DNA from: Microcaldota archaeon
GTDB taxonomy: Archaea; Micrarchaeota; Micrarchaeia; Micrarchaeales; Micrarchaeaceae
NCBI GenBank assembly: GCA_027317945.1
Contig: DAHVQB010000003.1
Span: 1-64,000, forward strand
Reading direction: 5' to 3'
DNA length: 64,000 nucleotides
In this document: positions 43,561 to 52,409 of the stretch, one piece after another
Numbering within the stretch: position 1 is the stretch's first letter
Layout of the letters: every line of letters starts with the position of its first letter
Translations under genes and position numbers: made by a program
Notes under the pieces: model-generated
Database searches by the model: none
What the model saw: only the letters and a program-made list of their open reading frames with translations
Told to the model about the DNA's origin: nothing

Positions 43561-44523
43561 TCACTTGGAGTCGCTGGTGTACCCTGATGTAGCCAGCGCC
43601 CTTTTCATCGCGCGTTTGTAAGACAGGTATGCCACCACGACTACAGTGAATATTACAAGGAAGAACCCTATCCCAAGGTTGCTAAGATTGTGTATCGTTA
43701 TGCCGGTGTTTATCCCTATATTGGCAAGCTGTGGATAAGCCAATATGGCTATGCCCCCTATTGCAAAAGCCATCCCGCCGTATTCAAGAACGTCGCTGCT
43801 TATCGTTCGCGATACGTATTGCATTCCTTTTGCGGTGAGCCTTTTTGCTTTCGTAAGCCACTTCCCGAATACTGCCCCGAATGCCACTTGCATTGTCATT
43901 GTTCCAAGGCCGAAAAGCAGGCCGGGCAGAAACCCGAAATACGCGCTAGGCATTGCAGGAACTAGGACCGTATACACTATCAAAGCGAATGCACCGAATC
44001 CGAAGCCCGCTATGATGCCATGGAAAAAGGCCAGTCTTGGAGGAACCGGCCTGAGATCTCCCTCAATACCTTCCAGTGAAGGATCCCTCTTGTGCTCCAA
44101 CTCGGCTTCCATTGTCCCTTTCGAATGACGATGTATGAAAATAGATCCAAGATTTTTCTCTATCATGTGCCAATGGAAATAAACTTCCTTCCTTTTTATG
44201 TATATCCCGGCAGCCAGCATTGCTATGCCTACAACAACGTATGTAAGGCCGAAAACAAGCGATGTCATGAATATCCCGGCCAGAGCGAAATATGCCGCCT
44301 CTGAAAGCACGGCCCTCTGCAGCGTAAAACCTGAAGAAAAGATGAGCCCCGCCTTCATCCCGCCTTTGGTGGTACCGCTTCCGACTGCATACGAGAATGT
44401 TATGGGCCACGTATGCTCATCCGGTGTGATCCCATGCATCAACCCGAGAATGTACGACAGCACCAAAGCAGTTATGGCGCCAACGTTTTCAGGATTCCAC
44501 AGATTTATTCCAAATCCAATCAT
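43561..44523 (-). CDS. Polytopic membrane protein, possible nickel/cobalt (NicO/UreH-like) transporter
   Basis: 320 aa with about seven hydrophobic segments and a His/Glu-rich cytoplasmic loop near residues 118-165. The first helix contains GLMHGITPDEHTWP, resembling the H-x4-D-H metal motif of NiCoT/UreH-type transporters (usually HAxDxDH). FFHGIIAGFGFGAFA and GLGTMTMQVAFG also resemble their helices. A nickel transporter would suit the nickel SOD 10 kb away. The motif match is imperfect, so treat the substrate as tentative. Confidence 0.55.
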   Translation of the reverse strand: MIGFGINLWNPENVGAITALVLSYILGLMHGITPDEHTWPITFSYAVGSGTTKGGMKAGLIFSSGFTLQRAVLSEAAYFALAGIFMTSLVFGLTYVVVGIAMLAAGIYIKRKEVYFHWHMIEKNLGSIFIHRHSKGTMEAELEHKRDPSLEGIEGDLRPVPPRLAFFHGIIAGFGFGAFALIVYTVLVPAMPSAYFGFLPGLLFGLGTMTMQVAFGAVFGKWLTKAKRLTAKGMQYVSRTISSDVLEYGGMAFAIGGIAILAYPQLANIGINTGITIHNLSNLGIGFFLVIFTVVVVAYLSYKRAMKRALATSGYTSDSK

Positions 44524-44721
44524 TCTGTCTACCTAATATTGCCAACAATTATAAGATTTTATGTCGGTGCAGCATTAAACTATTGGATGCGGCACCACCA
44601 ACTGCAACGCCGCAGCAATTTATGCGTTATGAACAGCTTATTGGGCTCTGCGTACTTTACTGAATCCGTGCAGTCCCGTCCGCTGTGCATTTATACATGT
44701 ATGCATACGCAGCCATACTAA

Positions 44722-45149
44722 TTAACCCTGACTGTCGCATTTAAACATCCAACGTACACCATACTTATCTGTCAGTGCACCGTATACCCCAAAAATGCCT
44801 TGAATAGCGGATCCAGGGTGGTTTTATCCGCCCCTTCAGCTAACTTACTAAAGATGGCTTTTAGCTCTTCGTAGGTACCTCCGATATACAAACATATAGT
44901 ATTGCCCTGCTTTGGCGCCCTTGTTTGGTGTAGCCAATCCGAAGCGCTAAACTCGACAACATCGCTTTTAAAATGAGCATAGAGGATCTTGTCTTGCATC
45001 TCTTTAGGCATCTGGTCTTTTACTGTAGAATCAGAAACCTTGGTGATATCCGACGTTCCGCCCAGGCACGATCCATAAAAGTTCAACGCCTCTGCACAGT
45101 TCCCATTGAAGAACAGATATGGTGTAAATTCTTTCACCACTAACACCAT
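44722..45149 (-). pseudogene. VOC/PhnB-like glyoxalase-fold gene with frameshift
   Basis: Frame one encodes 125 aa (TPYLFFNGNCAEALNFYGSCLGG, the PhnB/VOC start) and stops at 44772. Just before the stop, at the homopolymer CCCCAAAAA (44787-44795), moving to the other frame gives FGVYGALTDKYGVRWMFKC and a stop at 44722, exactly the conserved PhnB C-terminus. So one base is missing: a recent mutation, an assembly error or, less likely, a slippery site. PhnB-like proteins are cytosolic metal-binding enzymes of uncertain substrate. It borders the tRNA-Ala fragment. Confidence 0.8.
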
Positions 45150-45243
45150 GACTGAATATCATTCGGACTATAAAATACTATCAGGCGCGATTTCCAATCT
45201 GCTTCTCAGAAGTGCCAATTTTGCCTTCGGTGAAATAATTATA

Positions 45244-45298
45244 TTGACTCTGCGGGGATCGCACCAGCGACCTTCCGCTTGCAAAGCGGGCGCCCTCT
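45244..45298 (-). repeat. Copy of the 3' half of tRNA-Ala (probable att site)
   Basis: This segment repeats bases 48117-48171 of intact tRNA-Ala(UGC), from the end of the D arm through the anticodon arm, T arm and acceptor 3' strand, with only a few changes and single-base gaps. The 5' half of the tRNA is absent; the upstream sequence cannot pair with the acceptor. Direct repeats of a tRNA 3' half are the normal product of integrase-mediated insertion, so this is probably the distal att site of an element ending at 48188. Confidence 0.8.
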
Positions 45299-45331
45299 AG
45301 CTTTTTGCCATCTAGCTCTTGCCCCTTTTTA

Positions 45332-45421
45332 GCACCGTATATTTTTATTTCCGAAGACGCGGGCATCTGTGTCTTCGCACACAGATAATAGCGCGTCTAG
45401 AGATATAAAGGAATACGGTGC
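45332..45421. repeat. 90-nt imperfect palindrome (nested stem-loop)
   Basis: Three perfect blocks pair in nested order: GCACCGTAT (45332-45340) with ATACGGTGC (45413-45421); AGACGCG (45355-45361) with CGCGTCT (45392-45398); ATCTGTGT (45365-45372) with ACACAGAT (45379-45386) around the loop CTTCGC. It lies between the tRNA-Ala fragment and the 3' end of the P-type ATPase gene. It could be a terminator, a structured RNA or a protein-binding site at the element's edge. The rest of 45422-45540 holds short direct repeats of AAAAAGGTTT and no gene. Confidence 0.7.
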
Positions 45422-45540
45422 GGTTCATAGCTGTATTCGCACCAGTGTTTTCGGTCAAGCCTTTCCAAAAAGGTTTGCGCACCCAGGCTTTTTGTAAACT
45501 TTTCGTAAAAAGGTTTCATAGGTTACCAATAACTGTATTA

Positions 45541-47895
45541 CTAGGATATCCCAAAGCGACTGAACGCAGCTGTCTTTATCACATCATTTACCAGCATGAA
45601 AAAAGCAGATAAAGCCAGCACTAGAAGTATCGGCAGCGTTCCTATCTTGGGCATGAGTATCCCGAAATACGCTAGGGCTATCCCTATTGCAATGCCGGTC
45701 ACGGAGGTGACTGCAAGAGGAAAGCTCGGCATGGATTTCCAGAAGGCCCCTCTCTCCCTTATGTTTAATACCGTGAATTTGTCCGTTATATTCAACACCA
45801 GGAAGATCATTGTCTGGAGCTGCGTTAAGCTGAGTCCCAATATGACTATGCCTAACGGTATGAATGCTAGTGCCTCTGCCATAAGCACCACGCCCATGGC
45901 GCCAGAAGAGTACATGATTGACTTTATGTTCCATGCATTCGGTTTGTTTGAGTAATATACGTTGTCTGTAGAGATTGAGATGTTAACTATGTCATTAGTG
46001 AACATAAGCAATATTAGCAGGAACGGCGTTATGGGTGCAAAGCCGAATGCGATAAATGTTATCGCAACTAAACCCACTATCTGGAAGACCTTTGCTACTT
46101 TGACCATTGCATAAGTCGCCATCCTCTCGAAGATCCTCCTGCTCTCTTTCACCGCATCGACTATGACCCCAAGCCCATTCTTGGTGAGCACAAGCGCTGC
46201 AGAGCTCTTGGCTACATCTGTGGCATTGGCCACCGCAATGCCCACTTCGGCCTCCTTGAGCGCGGGGGCATCATTAACCCCATCGCCAGTCATTCCCACA
46301 ACAAATCCCTTGGCTTGCAGTGCCTTTACTATGGTATACTTGTCCTCGGGGTAGACTCCTGCGAATCCATCGGCTTTTATTATCCTCTCGTCTAGATCGC
46401 CGTGCTTTCCTTCAATCGTCAGCATTTTCTTCCCGAGCCCTATCTCACCGGCTATCTCGCTTGCCACGGCGACGCTATCGCCTGTAACCATCTTAACGGA
46501 TATGCCCAGTCCCTTAAGCTCCTCGATTAGGCGCTTCGCCTCTGGCCTGGGGGGATCATGCAACGCAACCAATCCTACTAGTTTCCAGTTGCCGCCACTC
46601 TTGCGGACAGCAACCGCGACAGCCCTGAGCCCATTGGCCGCTAGCTTCTCCATGTCTGAATTTACTTTGCTTATTGAAGCGGGACTGCTCCTGGTTAATT
46701 TCATTACTATCAAAGTGGCGCCCTTCGTAACTTCGTATTTGCCCCCATTGGCAATTTCTGCCTGAGTCCTCTTTGTGGATGGATTGAAAGGAATAAAGGA
46801 GAGCTGCCTGCCCCTCCTTATGCTCATGGCTTCAGAATACTCCAACACCGCATTGTCTATGGGGTCGTTGTCCTCCTGGCGCGACGCCTCGGCAGCGTAC
46901 CTGAGTAGCAATGCCTCATCGCAGCCATAAGGTATCAGCTCTCTGACAGTTATCGAGTTCTGGGTCAGAGTACCTGTCTTGTCCGTGCAGAGCACCTTCA
47001 TTATCGCTGTGTCCTCAATCGCTTCCAGCCTCGTGACCAGCACCGATTTCCTTGCAAGCTTCTCGGTGCCAAGCGCCATGGCGACAGTGAACGCGGCGGA
47101 CAGTGCCACCGGCACGGATGCGACTAACACCGTGAGCAGGAAAGGCAGAAGCGCCAATGCATCCGCATGAAGTACAAGCAGACCATAAACGAACATTATG
47201 GCCACTATGACTGTGTCCCCCATGATGAGATACTTCACCATTTTGAGTATTGCTTCCTCAAGATGCGATGCAGGGCCTGCAGTCTGCACCAGTTTCTCGG
47301 TGACCCCATACCTGGTATTGTAGCCCGTGTTTGTCACGATACAGGTGGCTTCCCCGCGCTTGACCACCGATCCCTGATACAGCGTGCTACCCTCATCCTT
47401 CTCGACGAAGAATGACTCACCGCTTATTATGGATTCGTCCACCTCAAGCATCTCACAGTCAACTACGCGTGCGTCGGCGGGTATTATGTCGCCTAGCCTC
47501 ATCCTTATTGTGTCTCCTGGAACGAGAAACCTTGCTGGGATTGTCTTCCATTGTCCGTCCCTCAGTACCCTTGCATGCGATGCCAGCATGCTCTTTAATG
47601 ATTCGACAGATTTGTCTGCTCTGTACTCCTCTAAGAATCCGACAACGGCGTTGAACACAAGAAGTGCTATTATTATGTATAAATCAGCCATCCTGCCTGT
47701 TGCGTATGATATGGCGGCAACGAGCCAGAGCAGTAGCTGTACTGGGCCATAGAATTTCCTGAGCAGCAACTCGTATGGATTCTTCTTCTTGGCCCTTACC
47801 TCATTATATCCATACTTTGCACGCTGCCTAGTCACTTCTCTTGATGCCAGCCCTTTCTGGGGCTTACCGGCACCTATGGCCATTCTATTAGACAT
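45541..47895 (-). CDS. P-type ATPase, plasma-membrane H+-ATPase (P3A) type
   Basis: 784 aa. SGES actuator loop, phosphorylation site CTDKTGTLTQNS, ATP-binding KGAT, and hinge MTGDGVNDAPALKEAEVGIA. Lack of a CPx motif and of N-terminal metal domains, the overall size and LEEYRADKSVESLKSMLA point to the P3A proton-pump group found in fungi, plants and some acid-tolerant archaea. It should extrude H+ from the cytosol. TATA box at 47916-47924 about 25 nt before the ATG. The gene lies between the tRNA-Ala gene and its partial copy, so it is probably imported cargo. Confidence 0.9.
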   Translation of the reverse strand: MSNRMAIGAGKPQKGLASREVTRQRAKYGYNEVRAKKKNPYELLLRKFYGPVQLLLWLVAAISYATGRMADLYIIIALLVFNAVVGFLEEYRADKSVESLKSMLASHARVLRDGQWKTIPARFLVPGDTIRMRLGDIIPADARVVDCEMLEVDESIISGESFFVEKDEGSTLYQGSVVKRGEATCIVTNTGYNTRYGVTEKLVQTAGPASHLEEAILKMVKYLIMGDTVIVAIMFVYGLLVLHADALALLPFLLTVLVASVPVALSAAFTVAMALGTEKLARKSVLVTRLEAIEDTAIMKVLCTDKTGTLTQNSITVRELIPYGCDEALLLRYAAEASRQEDNDPIDNAVLEYSEAMSIRRGRQLSFIPFNPSTKRTQAEIANGGKYEVTKGATLIVMKLTRSSPASISKVNSDMEKLAANGLRAVAVAVRKSGGNWKLVGLVALHDPPRPEAKRLIEELKGLGISVKMVTGDSVAVASEIAGEIGLGKKMLTIEGKHGDLDERIIKADGFAGVYPEDKYTIVKALQAKGFVVGMTGDGVNDAPALKEAEVGIAVANATDVAKSSAALVLTKNGLGVIVDAVKESRRIFERMATYAMVKVAKVFQIVGLVAITFIAFGFAPITPFLLILLMFTNDIVNISISTDNVYYSNKPNAWNIKSIMYSSGAMGVVLMAEALAFIPLGIVILGLSLTQLQTMIFLVLNITDKFTVLNIRERGAFWKSMPSFPLAVTSVTGIAIGIALAYFGILMPKIGTLPILLVLALSAFFMLVNDVIKTAAFSRFGIS

Positions 47896-47915
47896 AATGG
47901 ATTATCAAAAGAGAA

Positions 47916-47924
47916 GTATAAAAA
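47916..47924 (-). promoter_or_regulatory. TATA box for the P-type ATPase gene
   Basis: Reads TTTTTATAC on the minus strand, centred about 25 nt upstream of the ATG at 47895; a leaderless transcript is expected. Confidence 0.55.
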
Positions 47925-48116
47925 TCAACTCAACGAACTGCCGCATTACCATTTTTGCGAAGCTCCATCATTTCGTTCTTAGACGTGTAGGGCAATGCGG
48001 CTGCTAGTTCTGCTTTCATGTGTGCGATCTGCAGTTTTGTGTAGCCCCCAATCACCACAGTGATTTAGGTGATCATCTGCAACCGCAGCCCGGATTTGTC
48101 ATCATAAAACTGTGAT

Positions 48117-48188
48117 TGGACTCTGCGGGGATCGCACCCGCGACCTTCCGCTTGCAAAGCGGACGCTCTACTACTGAGCCAAGAGCCC
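48117..48188 (-). tRNA. tRNA-Ala(UGC)
   Basis: Full cloverleaf on the minus strand: acceptor GGGCTCT with AGAGTCC, D arm GCTC-GAGC, anticodon arm TCCGC-TTTGCAA-GCGGA with anticodon TGC (48154-48156), and T arm GCGGG-TGCGATC-CCCGC. The G3:U70 pair, the main alanine identity element, is present. 72 nt, no intron, discriminator A. Its 3' half is duplicated at 45244-45298. Confidence 0.96.
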
Positions 48189-48216
48189 GTTTAATGTTAA
48201 ATTAAAAGGAGTATAG

Positions 48217-48591
48217 CTATTTATCTTTTATTGGAGCGCTTCTTGCCGCTTGCTTTCTTGCCCTTTTGCTTGCCTTGGCACTTTTCGATTTGGCATTGGC
48301 CTTCTTCGCCTTTGATGCGGAACGTTTCGCATGCGTGGACCCTGCGGCGCCGCCCATGGTCATCCTCTCCAGCGAATCGAGGTCCCTGCGTTCCTGCGGG
48401 TTTGCAGTGGCGGATGCCGCATTGTTGAGCAGCTCGTCGATTATGTCATCGTTCACCGGCTCTGACTCCTTAGACGTGTTGGCCAGCACTGCATTCTCTA
48501 TATCTCCCATGTTCAATATCGTGCTGACGGACCTGAGCCTCTTTATCTCCTCCTGCTCCTTAGCCAGCTTGCTCTTTCTATTGTTAGACAT
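48217..48591 (-). CDS. Small protein with Lys/Ala-rich tail, unknown function
   Basis: 124 aa. The first 60 residues are charged and helical; the last 40 are almost only Lys, Ala, Ser and Arg, resembling histone H1-like or nucleic-acid-binding tails. No folded domain recognised. It lies close to tRNA-Ala on the same strand. Confidence 0.6.
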   Translation of the reverse strand: MSNNRKSKLAKEQEEIKRLRSVSTILNMGDIENAVLANTSKESEPVNDDIIDELLNNAASATANPQERRDLDSLERMTMGGAAGSTHAKRSASKAKKANAKSKSAKASKRARKQAARSAPIKDK

Positions 48592-48662
48592 CAGAATTAC
48601 GCCCTTCTACCTAAGAATGCTTTTCATATGCCTAATAAGGTATTTAACCTTTTACCTGCCCG

Positions 48663-49973
48663 TCATATCGAGAATGTCTCCCCGAGCTTAGGCACGACCG
48701 CGTTGTATTTGCGGGACAGGGCCGCCTTGAGCTGCTCTGCCTTCTCGTGCTCCCCGTGGACCACGAATATGTTCTTAACGCCGCGTATCTTCGCGGGTAT
48801 GCTCTCCAGCTGCGCCCTGTCCGCGTGCGCTGAGAGATGATACGTCTCAACCTGCAGCCGCGCCGGTATGTCGGCCCCGTTTATGTTTATCGTCTTGGCG
48901 CCCTCCTGCATTGCCCTGCCGAGCGTTCCGCTGGCCTGGTATCCCACCATTATCATCTTGTTGTCCGGGCCATTGGCTAGCTTAGACAGGTAGAACATTA
49001 TCGGGCCGCCGCTGAGCATCCCGCTGGTGGTCACTATTATGGAGCTCTCGCTTCCCGCGACTATCCTGTTGCGCTGGCTCTTGGTCTCCACTATGGTGAA
49101 GTTGGGGCTCTTGAAAGGGTCGTAATCGCTCATCAGTATCCTCTTCTGCAGCTCCTCCCTGCAGTATATGACGTTGTGCCTGTGTATCCTGAGCGCCTTG
49201 CTTATCATTCCATCGATGTAGAGCGGTACCTTGTGCAGCACCCCCGAATTCATGTAGTCGTCGAATATGAATAGTACCTCCTGCGCCCTGCCCACCGCGA
49301 AACTAGGCACCATGACCTTGCCGCCGGTCTTCAACGTCTCGTTTATGCTCTTCAGCAGCTTCTGCTCCGTGTCGTGGGTCCTGGGAAATGAGTCCTTATC
49401 AGCCCCGTACGTACTTTCTGTTATCAGCGTATCCGCCTCCAGATTCTTCAAGTCTGCACCTTCCAGCAGCCTTGTCTTCATGAGGTTTATGTCACCTGTG
49501 TAAACGACCTTGCTCTTGCCGTCGCTTATCGAGATTAGGGCGCTGCCTAGGATGTGGCCCGCCGGCTGGAACTTTATCGTGAGGTCTCGGAACAGGAACG
49601 GCTTGTTGTACTCTATTATCTTGAAGTGGCGCGACAGCTCGCCCATGCCCTCTTTAGATATGTTCGCGGGATTGGATATGCGTATGTAGTCGCCGAGCAG
49701 CACGTTGGTGAGCTCTATCGTGGGCTTTGTTGCGAACGTGTCGCCGCGGTACCCTGCGGTGTATATGTGCGGGAGGTATCCGCTGTGATCAAGGTGGGCA
49801 TGCGATATGAATATGCCGTCTACGTGCTTAAGCTGGTCGTCATCTATTATTGGGTATTCCTCCGTGCTGCCGAGTTTCACCCCTGCGTCCAGCAGTATCT
49901 TTGTCTTGTCCGTGCTTATCATTATGCAGCTTCTCCCGACTTCGTCTGCTGCACCAAAAAACGAAACTTTCAA
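48663..49973 (-). CDS. Beta-CASP metallo-beta-lactamase ribonuclease (archaeal CPSF73-like, short form)
   Basis: 436 aa. MBL motifs FISHAHLDHSGYLP (HxHxDH), GHILGSALI and VYTGDIN, then beta-CASP motifs (TLITESTYG, VPSFAVGRAQEVL, VTTSGMLSGGPIMFYL, TYHLSAHADRAQLE). It lacks the N-terminal KH domains of aCPSF1, so it belongs to the aCPSF2 group. RNA cleavage in processing or decay. Follows the coiled-coil gene by 24 nt. Confidence 0.92.
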   Translation of the reverse strand: MKVSFFGAADEVGRSCIMISTDKTKILLDAGVKLGSTEEYPIIDDDQLKHVDGIFISHAHLDHSGYLPHIYTAGYRGDTFATKPTIELTNVLLGDYIRISNPANISKEGMGELSRHFKIIEYNKPFLFRDLTIKFQPAGHILGSALISISDGKSKVVYTGDINLMKTRLLEGADLKNLEADTLITESTYGADKDSFPRTHDTEQKLLKSINETLKTGGKVMVPSFAVGRAQEVLFIFDDYMNSGVLHKVPLYIDGMISKALRIHRHNVIYCREELQKRILMSDYDPFKSPNFTIVETKSQRNRIVAGSESSIIVTTSGMLSGGPIMFYLSKLANGPDNKMIMVGYQASGTLGRAMQEGAKTININGADIPARLQVETYHLSAHADRAQLESIPAKIRGVKNIFVVHGEHEKAEQLKAALSRKYNAVVPKLGETFSI

Positions 49974-49997
49974 TTCAACACCTGATGCTGATATGGA

Positions 49998-50702
49998 TTA
50001 CTTGGGCGTCTTCTTCTTTATCACTGCGATGTCCTCGAAGTTGATCTCGGGCAACGAAGGCTGCTGCATCTTCCTCTTCTGCGTGTGCTGCCTTTCATGG
50101 CCTATGCCCAGCATCTTCCTGAGGGTCCTGTACTTGTCGTCCAGCTTGGCGTCCACCGCAGTTATCTGCTTGTCCAGCTCGCCGAGCGAAGCCTCGTAGT
50201 TCGTTATGTCGCCCTTGACGTACTCGACCTTGCGCTGCAGCCTGACTATCTTGAGCGCCTCGTTCAGCTCGTTGCTGACCTCGTTTATCTTCCTGACGAG
50301 GTCGCGCTCGGATGCCAGTGACGACGCTTCGGTTGATATCTTGAACTCCAGCTTGTTCTTCAGGTGCTTTAAGTAGCCGATGCGCTTTGACCTGGCTGTC
50401 GGATCGTCGTTCTGCTTCTCTATGGAGAGGAGCTTCCCGATAGCCACCAGTTCCGCCTCCTTGTATCCGAGCTTATGCCTCAATTCCTTCAGCTTTATTA
50501 TTATGGCGAACCTTTCTTTCTTTATCTCGTCTATCTCCTTCTTCAGGTTCTTGACTTCCTCGCTTCCGGATTCGCTGACCAGCTGCTCGATTGATTTTCT
50601 GGCGGGCTGCTCGTGCGCTGAAGCGGCAGGATTAGGGGCCTCTTGGGCCTTTTGCTGTCCTTCTTTTAAACTTTCATCCTTCTTATTCTCCTTATTATCC
50701 AT
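49998..50702 (-). CDS. Coiled-coil protein, unknown function
   Basis: 234 aa. Disordered Gln/Ala-rich N-terminus, then a long heptad-rich coiled coil (residues about 45-195) and a basic C-terminal tail with LPEINFEDIAVIKKK. No catalytic motif. It precedes the beta-CASP nuclease in the same direction and may be its partner, judged only by position. Confidence 0.7.
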   Translation of the reverse strand: MDNKENKKDESLKEGQQKAQEAPNPAASAHEQPARKSIEQLVSESGSEEVKNLKKEIDEIKKERFAIIIKLKELRHKLGYKEAELVAIGKLLSIEKQNDDPTARSKRIGYLKHLKNKLEFKISTEASSLASERDLVRKINEVSNELNEALKIVRLQRKVEYVKGDITNYEASLGELDKQITAVDAKLDDKYRTLRKMLGIGHERQHTQKRKMQQPSLPEINFEDIAVIKKKTPK

Positions 50703-50806
50703 TTATATACCTGTACACATTCTTGGTCGCCTATGCGCCATGCCATGGCACTCCAATAACTTTTTATCAAAATCTCTCATTGGTATTTTTATATATTGCC
50801 GCAATG

Positions 50807-51976
50807 TCAGGACAATGTCATAGCATCTATAGCCTTCTTGTAAGTATTAAGAAGCTTGTCGGTGGCGCGTCTGATTGAGAACTCCGCCGCCGTCTCTCGC
50901 ATTGTATTATAGGAACCTATGTTATATAAAACCTTTTCTATTTTTCTTGCACATGCGATACTGTCGCCAGGAGCGAATTTTTCGCCGTTTTCGCCGTCCT
51001 TTATCAGCTCGCCCAGCGCCAAGTAGTCCGCCCCTACCACAGGTTTGCCGCTTGCCATGGCCTCCAGCGACACTATGCCCTGCGTCTCGAATATTGACGG
51101 TATGCAAAAAACGTCAGACGATGCATAATATTTGGGCAGCTCGTCCCGCGGCACGAATCCAGTGAACCTCACATTATCAAGATGCAGCCTCTTTGCAACG
51201 GAGCGGTAATAGCGTTCCGCAGGCCCCGTGCCAACTATGACGCATTCTACGCATTTGCCCCTGAGGCGCTTCATCGCCTTAAGGAGGGTGGTGAGCTGTT
51301 TCTCCCTGCTTAGGCGGCCCACGTACAACACCATGTGCTTGTTGCCCCTGCGGAGCAACCTTCCCTTTAGTTCAGGATCTGCCATCTTTGGATTGAAACG
51401 ATTGGTGTCGACGCTGTTCGGCACCACCACCGCTTCGCCGATGCCGTTGTCTGCCAGCATGTTCTTTATGGTGGCAGTCGGCGCGGTGACCACATTGCAG
51501 CGATTGTAGAAGAACCTGGCATAGGGCCAGGCGGCCTTGTGTGCTATCCCGCCTACGAACCTGTTTGACGATATGTATTCGTTTATGACCGTCTTCTCGG
51601 TGAACATCGTGTGGAACGTGCCAACAGTGGGTATCATGTTAAGCTTGCCTGCCACCAGGGCAGATAGGCCCATGAAGAACGGCGTGTGGGCGTGTATCAC
51701 GTCCATGCTTATCTCGTTCACCTTCCTTGAATTGAAGTACGGAAATACCGCGAAATTGTATTGCGGGTATTTCTTGAACTTGATGCTCCTGACTACGAAA
51801 ACCCTGTCGTCCTCCCGCATGATCTGCCTCGTGCTCTTGTTGCCGGAGGCGAAAACGTAGACCTCATGCCCGCGGCGGTGCAACTCGGACCTGAAGTTCA
51901 GCATAGAGGAGACGACTCCGTCCTGTGCGGGTAGAAAGCTGTCTGAGTAAAAAGCGATCTTAAGCTTTTCCGACAT
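50807..51976 (-). CDS. Family 4 glycosyltransferase
   Basis: 389 aa, GT-B fold. N-terminal Rossmann half (FYSDSFLPAQDGVVSSMLNF), central VLYVGRLSREKQLTTLLKAM, and the donor-binding E-x7-E region in FCIPSIFETQGIVSLEAMASGKPVV. Members transfer sugars from nucleotide donors to lipids or glycans; a role in cell-surface glycolipid or protein glycosylation is plausible. It follows rpl15 by 10 nt, where secY usually stands. Confidence 0.9.
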   Translation of the reverse strand: MSEKLKIAFYSDSFLPAQDGVVSSMLNFRSELHRRGHEVYVFASGNKSTRQIMREDDRVFVVRSIKFKKYPQYNFAVFPYFNSRKVNEISMDVIHAHTPFFMGLSALVAGKLNMIPTVGTFHTMFTEKTVINEYISSNRFVGGIAHKAAWPYARFFYNRCNVVTAPTATIKNMLADNGIGEAVVVPNSVDTNRFNPKMADPELKGRLLRRGNKHMVLYVGRLSREKQLTTLLKAMKRLRGKCVECVIVGTGPAERYYRSVAKRLHLDNVRFTGFVPRDELPKYYASSDVFCIPSIFETQGIVSLEAMASGKPVVGADYLALGELIKDGENGEKFAPGDSIACARKIEKVLYNIGSYNTMRETAAEFSIRRATDKLLNTYKKAIDAMTLS

Positions 51977-51986
51977 TTTATCCTTT

Positions 51987-52406
51987 TCATTCTTTTGCTT
52001 TTTTGGCTTCGCGCAGGGCGACGGCAGTGCCGCCGGCGGCTTTTATCTTCTCCGCGGCCTTCTTTGAGAACCCGGCTGCCTTTATGGTTAGCGGCTTGCT
52101 GAGGCTGCCATTGCTCAGTACCTTGAAGTTGTTGAGCTCAAGCGTGTTGTCCTTTGCGGAAGCGAACATCTTGCTTATCTGGTCTAGGTTTATCTCATCA
52201 AGCTTGTGCTGGTCCCACTTAGTGAAGCCCTTCTTGTGCATCAGGTGGCGGTTGTAGACTACCATGTGGGTGAAGTTGTGCTTCCTCGCACCTGCGCCTC
52301 CGACGCCTCCGCGGTCACCCGCGCCCCTGGCATTCTTGATGTTTCCCATGCCCCACCTTCGGGTGCCGAGGTACTTCCTGCTCCTCTTCTCTTTCCTAAC
52401 TACCAT
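51987..52406 (-). CDS. rpl15: 50S ribosomal protein L15 (uL15)
   Basis: 139 aa. N-terminal Gly/Arg-rich rRNA-binding tail (RRWGMGNIKNARGAGDRGG) and a C-terminal domain with IKAAGFSKKAAEKIKAAGG. Assembly protein of the large subunit. It follows rpl30 by 3 nt, the normal end of the spc operon. Confidence 0.93.
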   Translation of the reverse strand: MVVRKEKRSRKYLGTRRWGMGNIKNARGAGDRGGVGGAGARKHNFTHMVVYNRHLMHKKGFTKWDQHKLDEINLDQISKMFASAKDNTLELNNFKVLSNGSLSKPLTIKAAGFSKKAAEKIKAAGGTAVALREAKKAKE

Positions 52407-52409
52407 TTA

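Noticed and set aside
45181-45366. 61-codon frame over the tRNA-Ala fragment
   Set aside because: Overlaps the tRNA copy and palindrome; no coding features.
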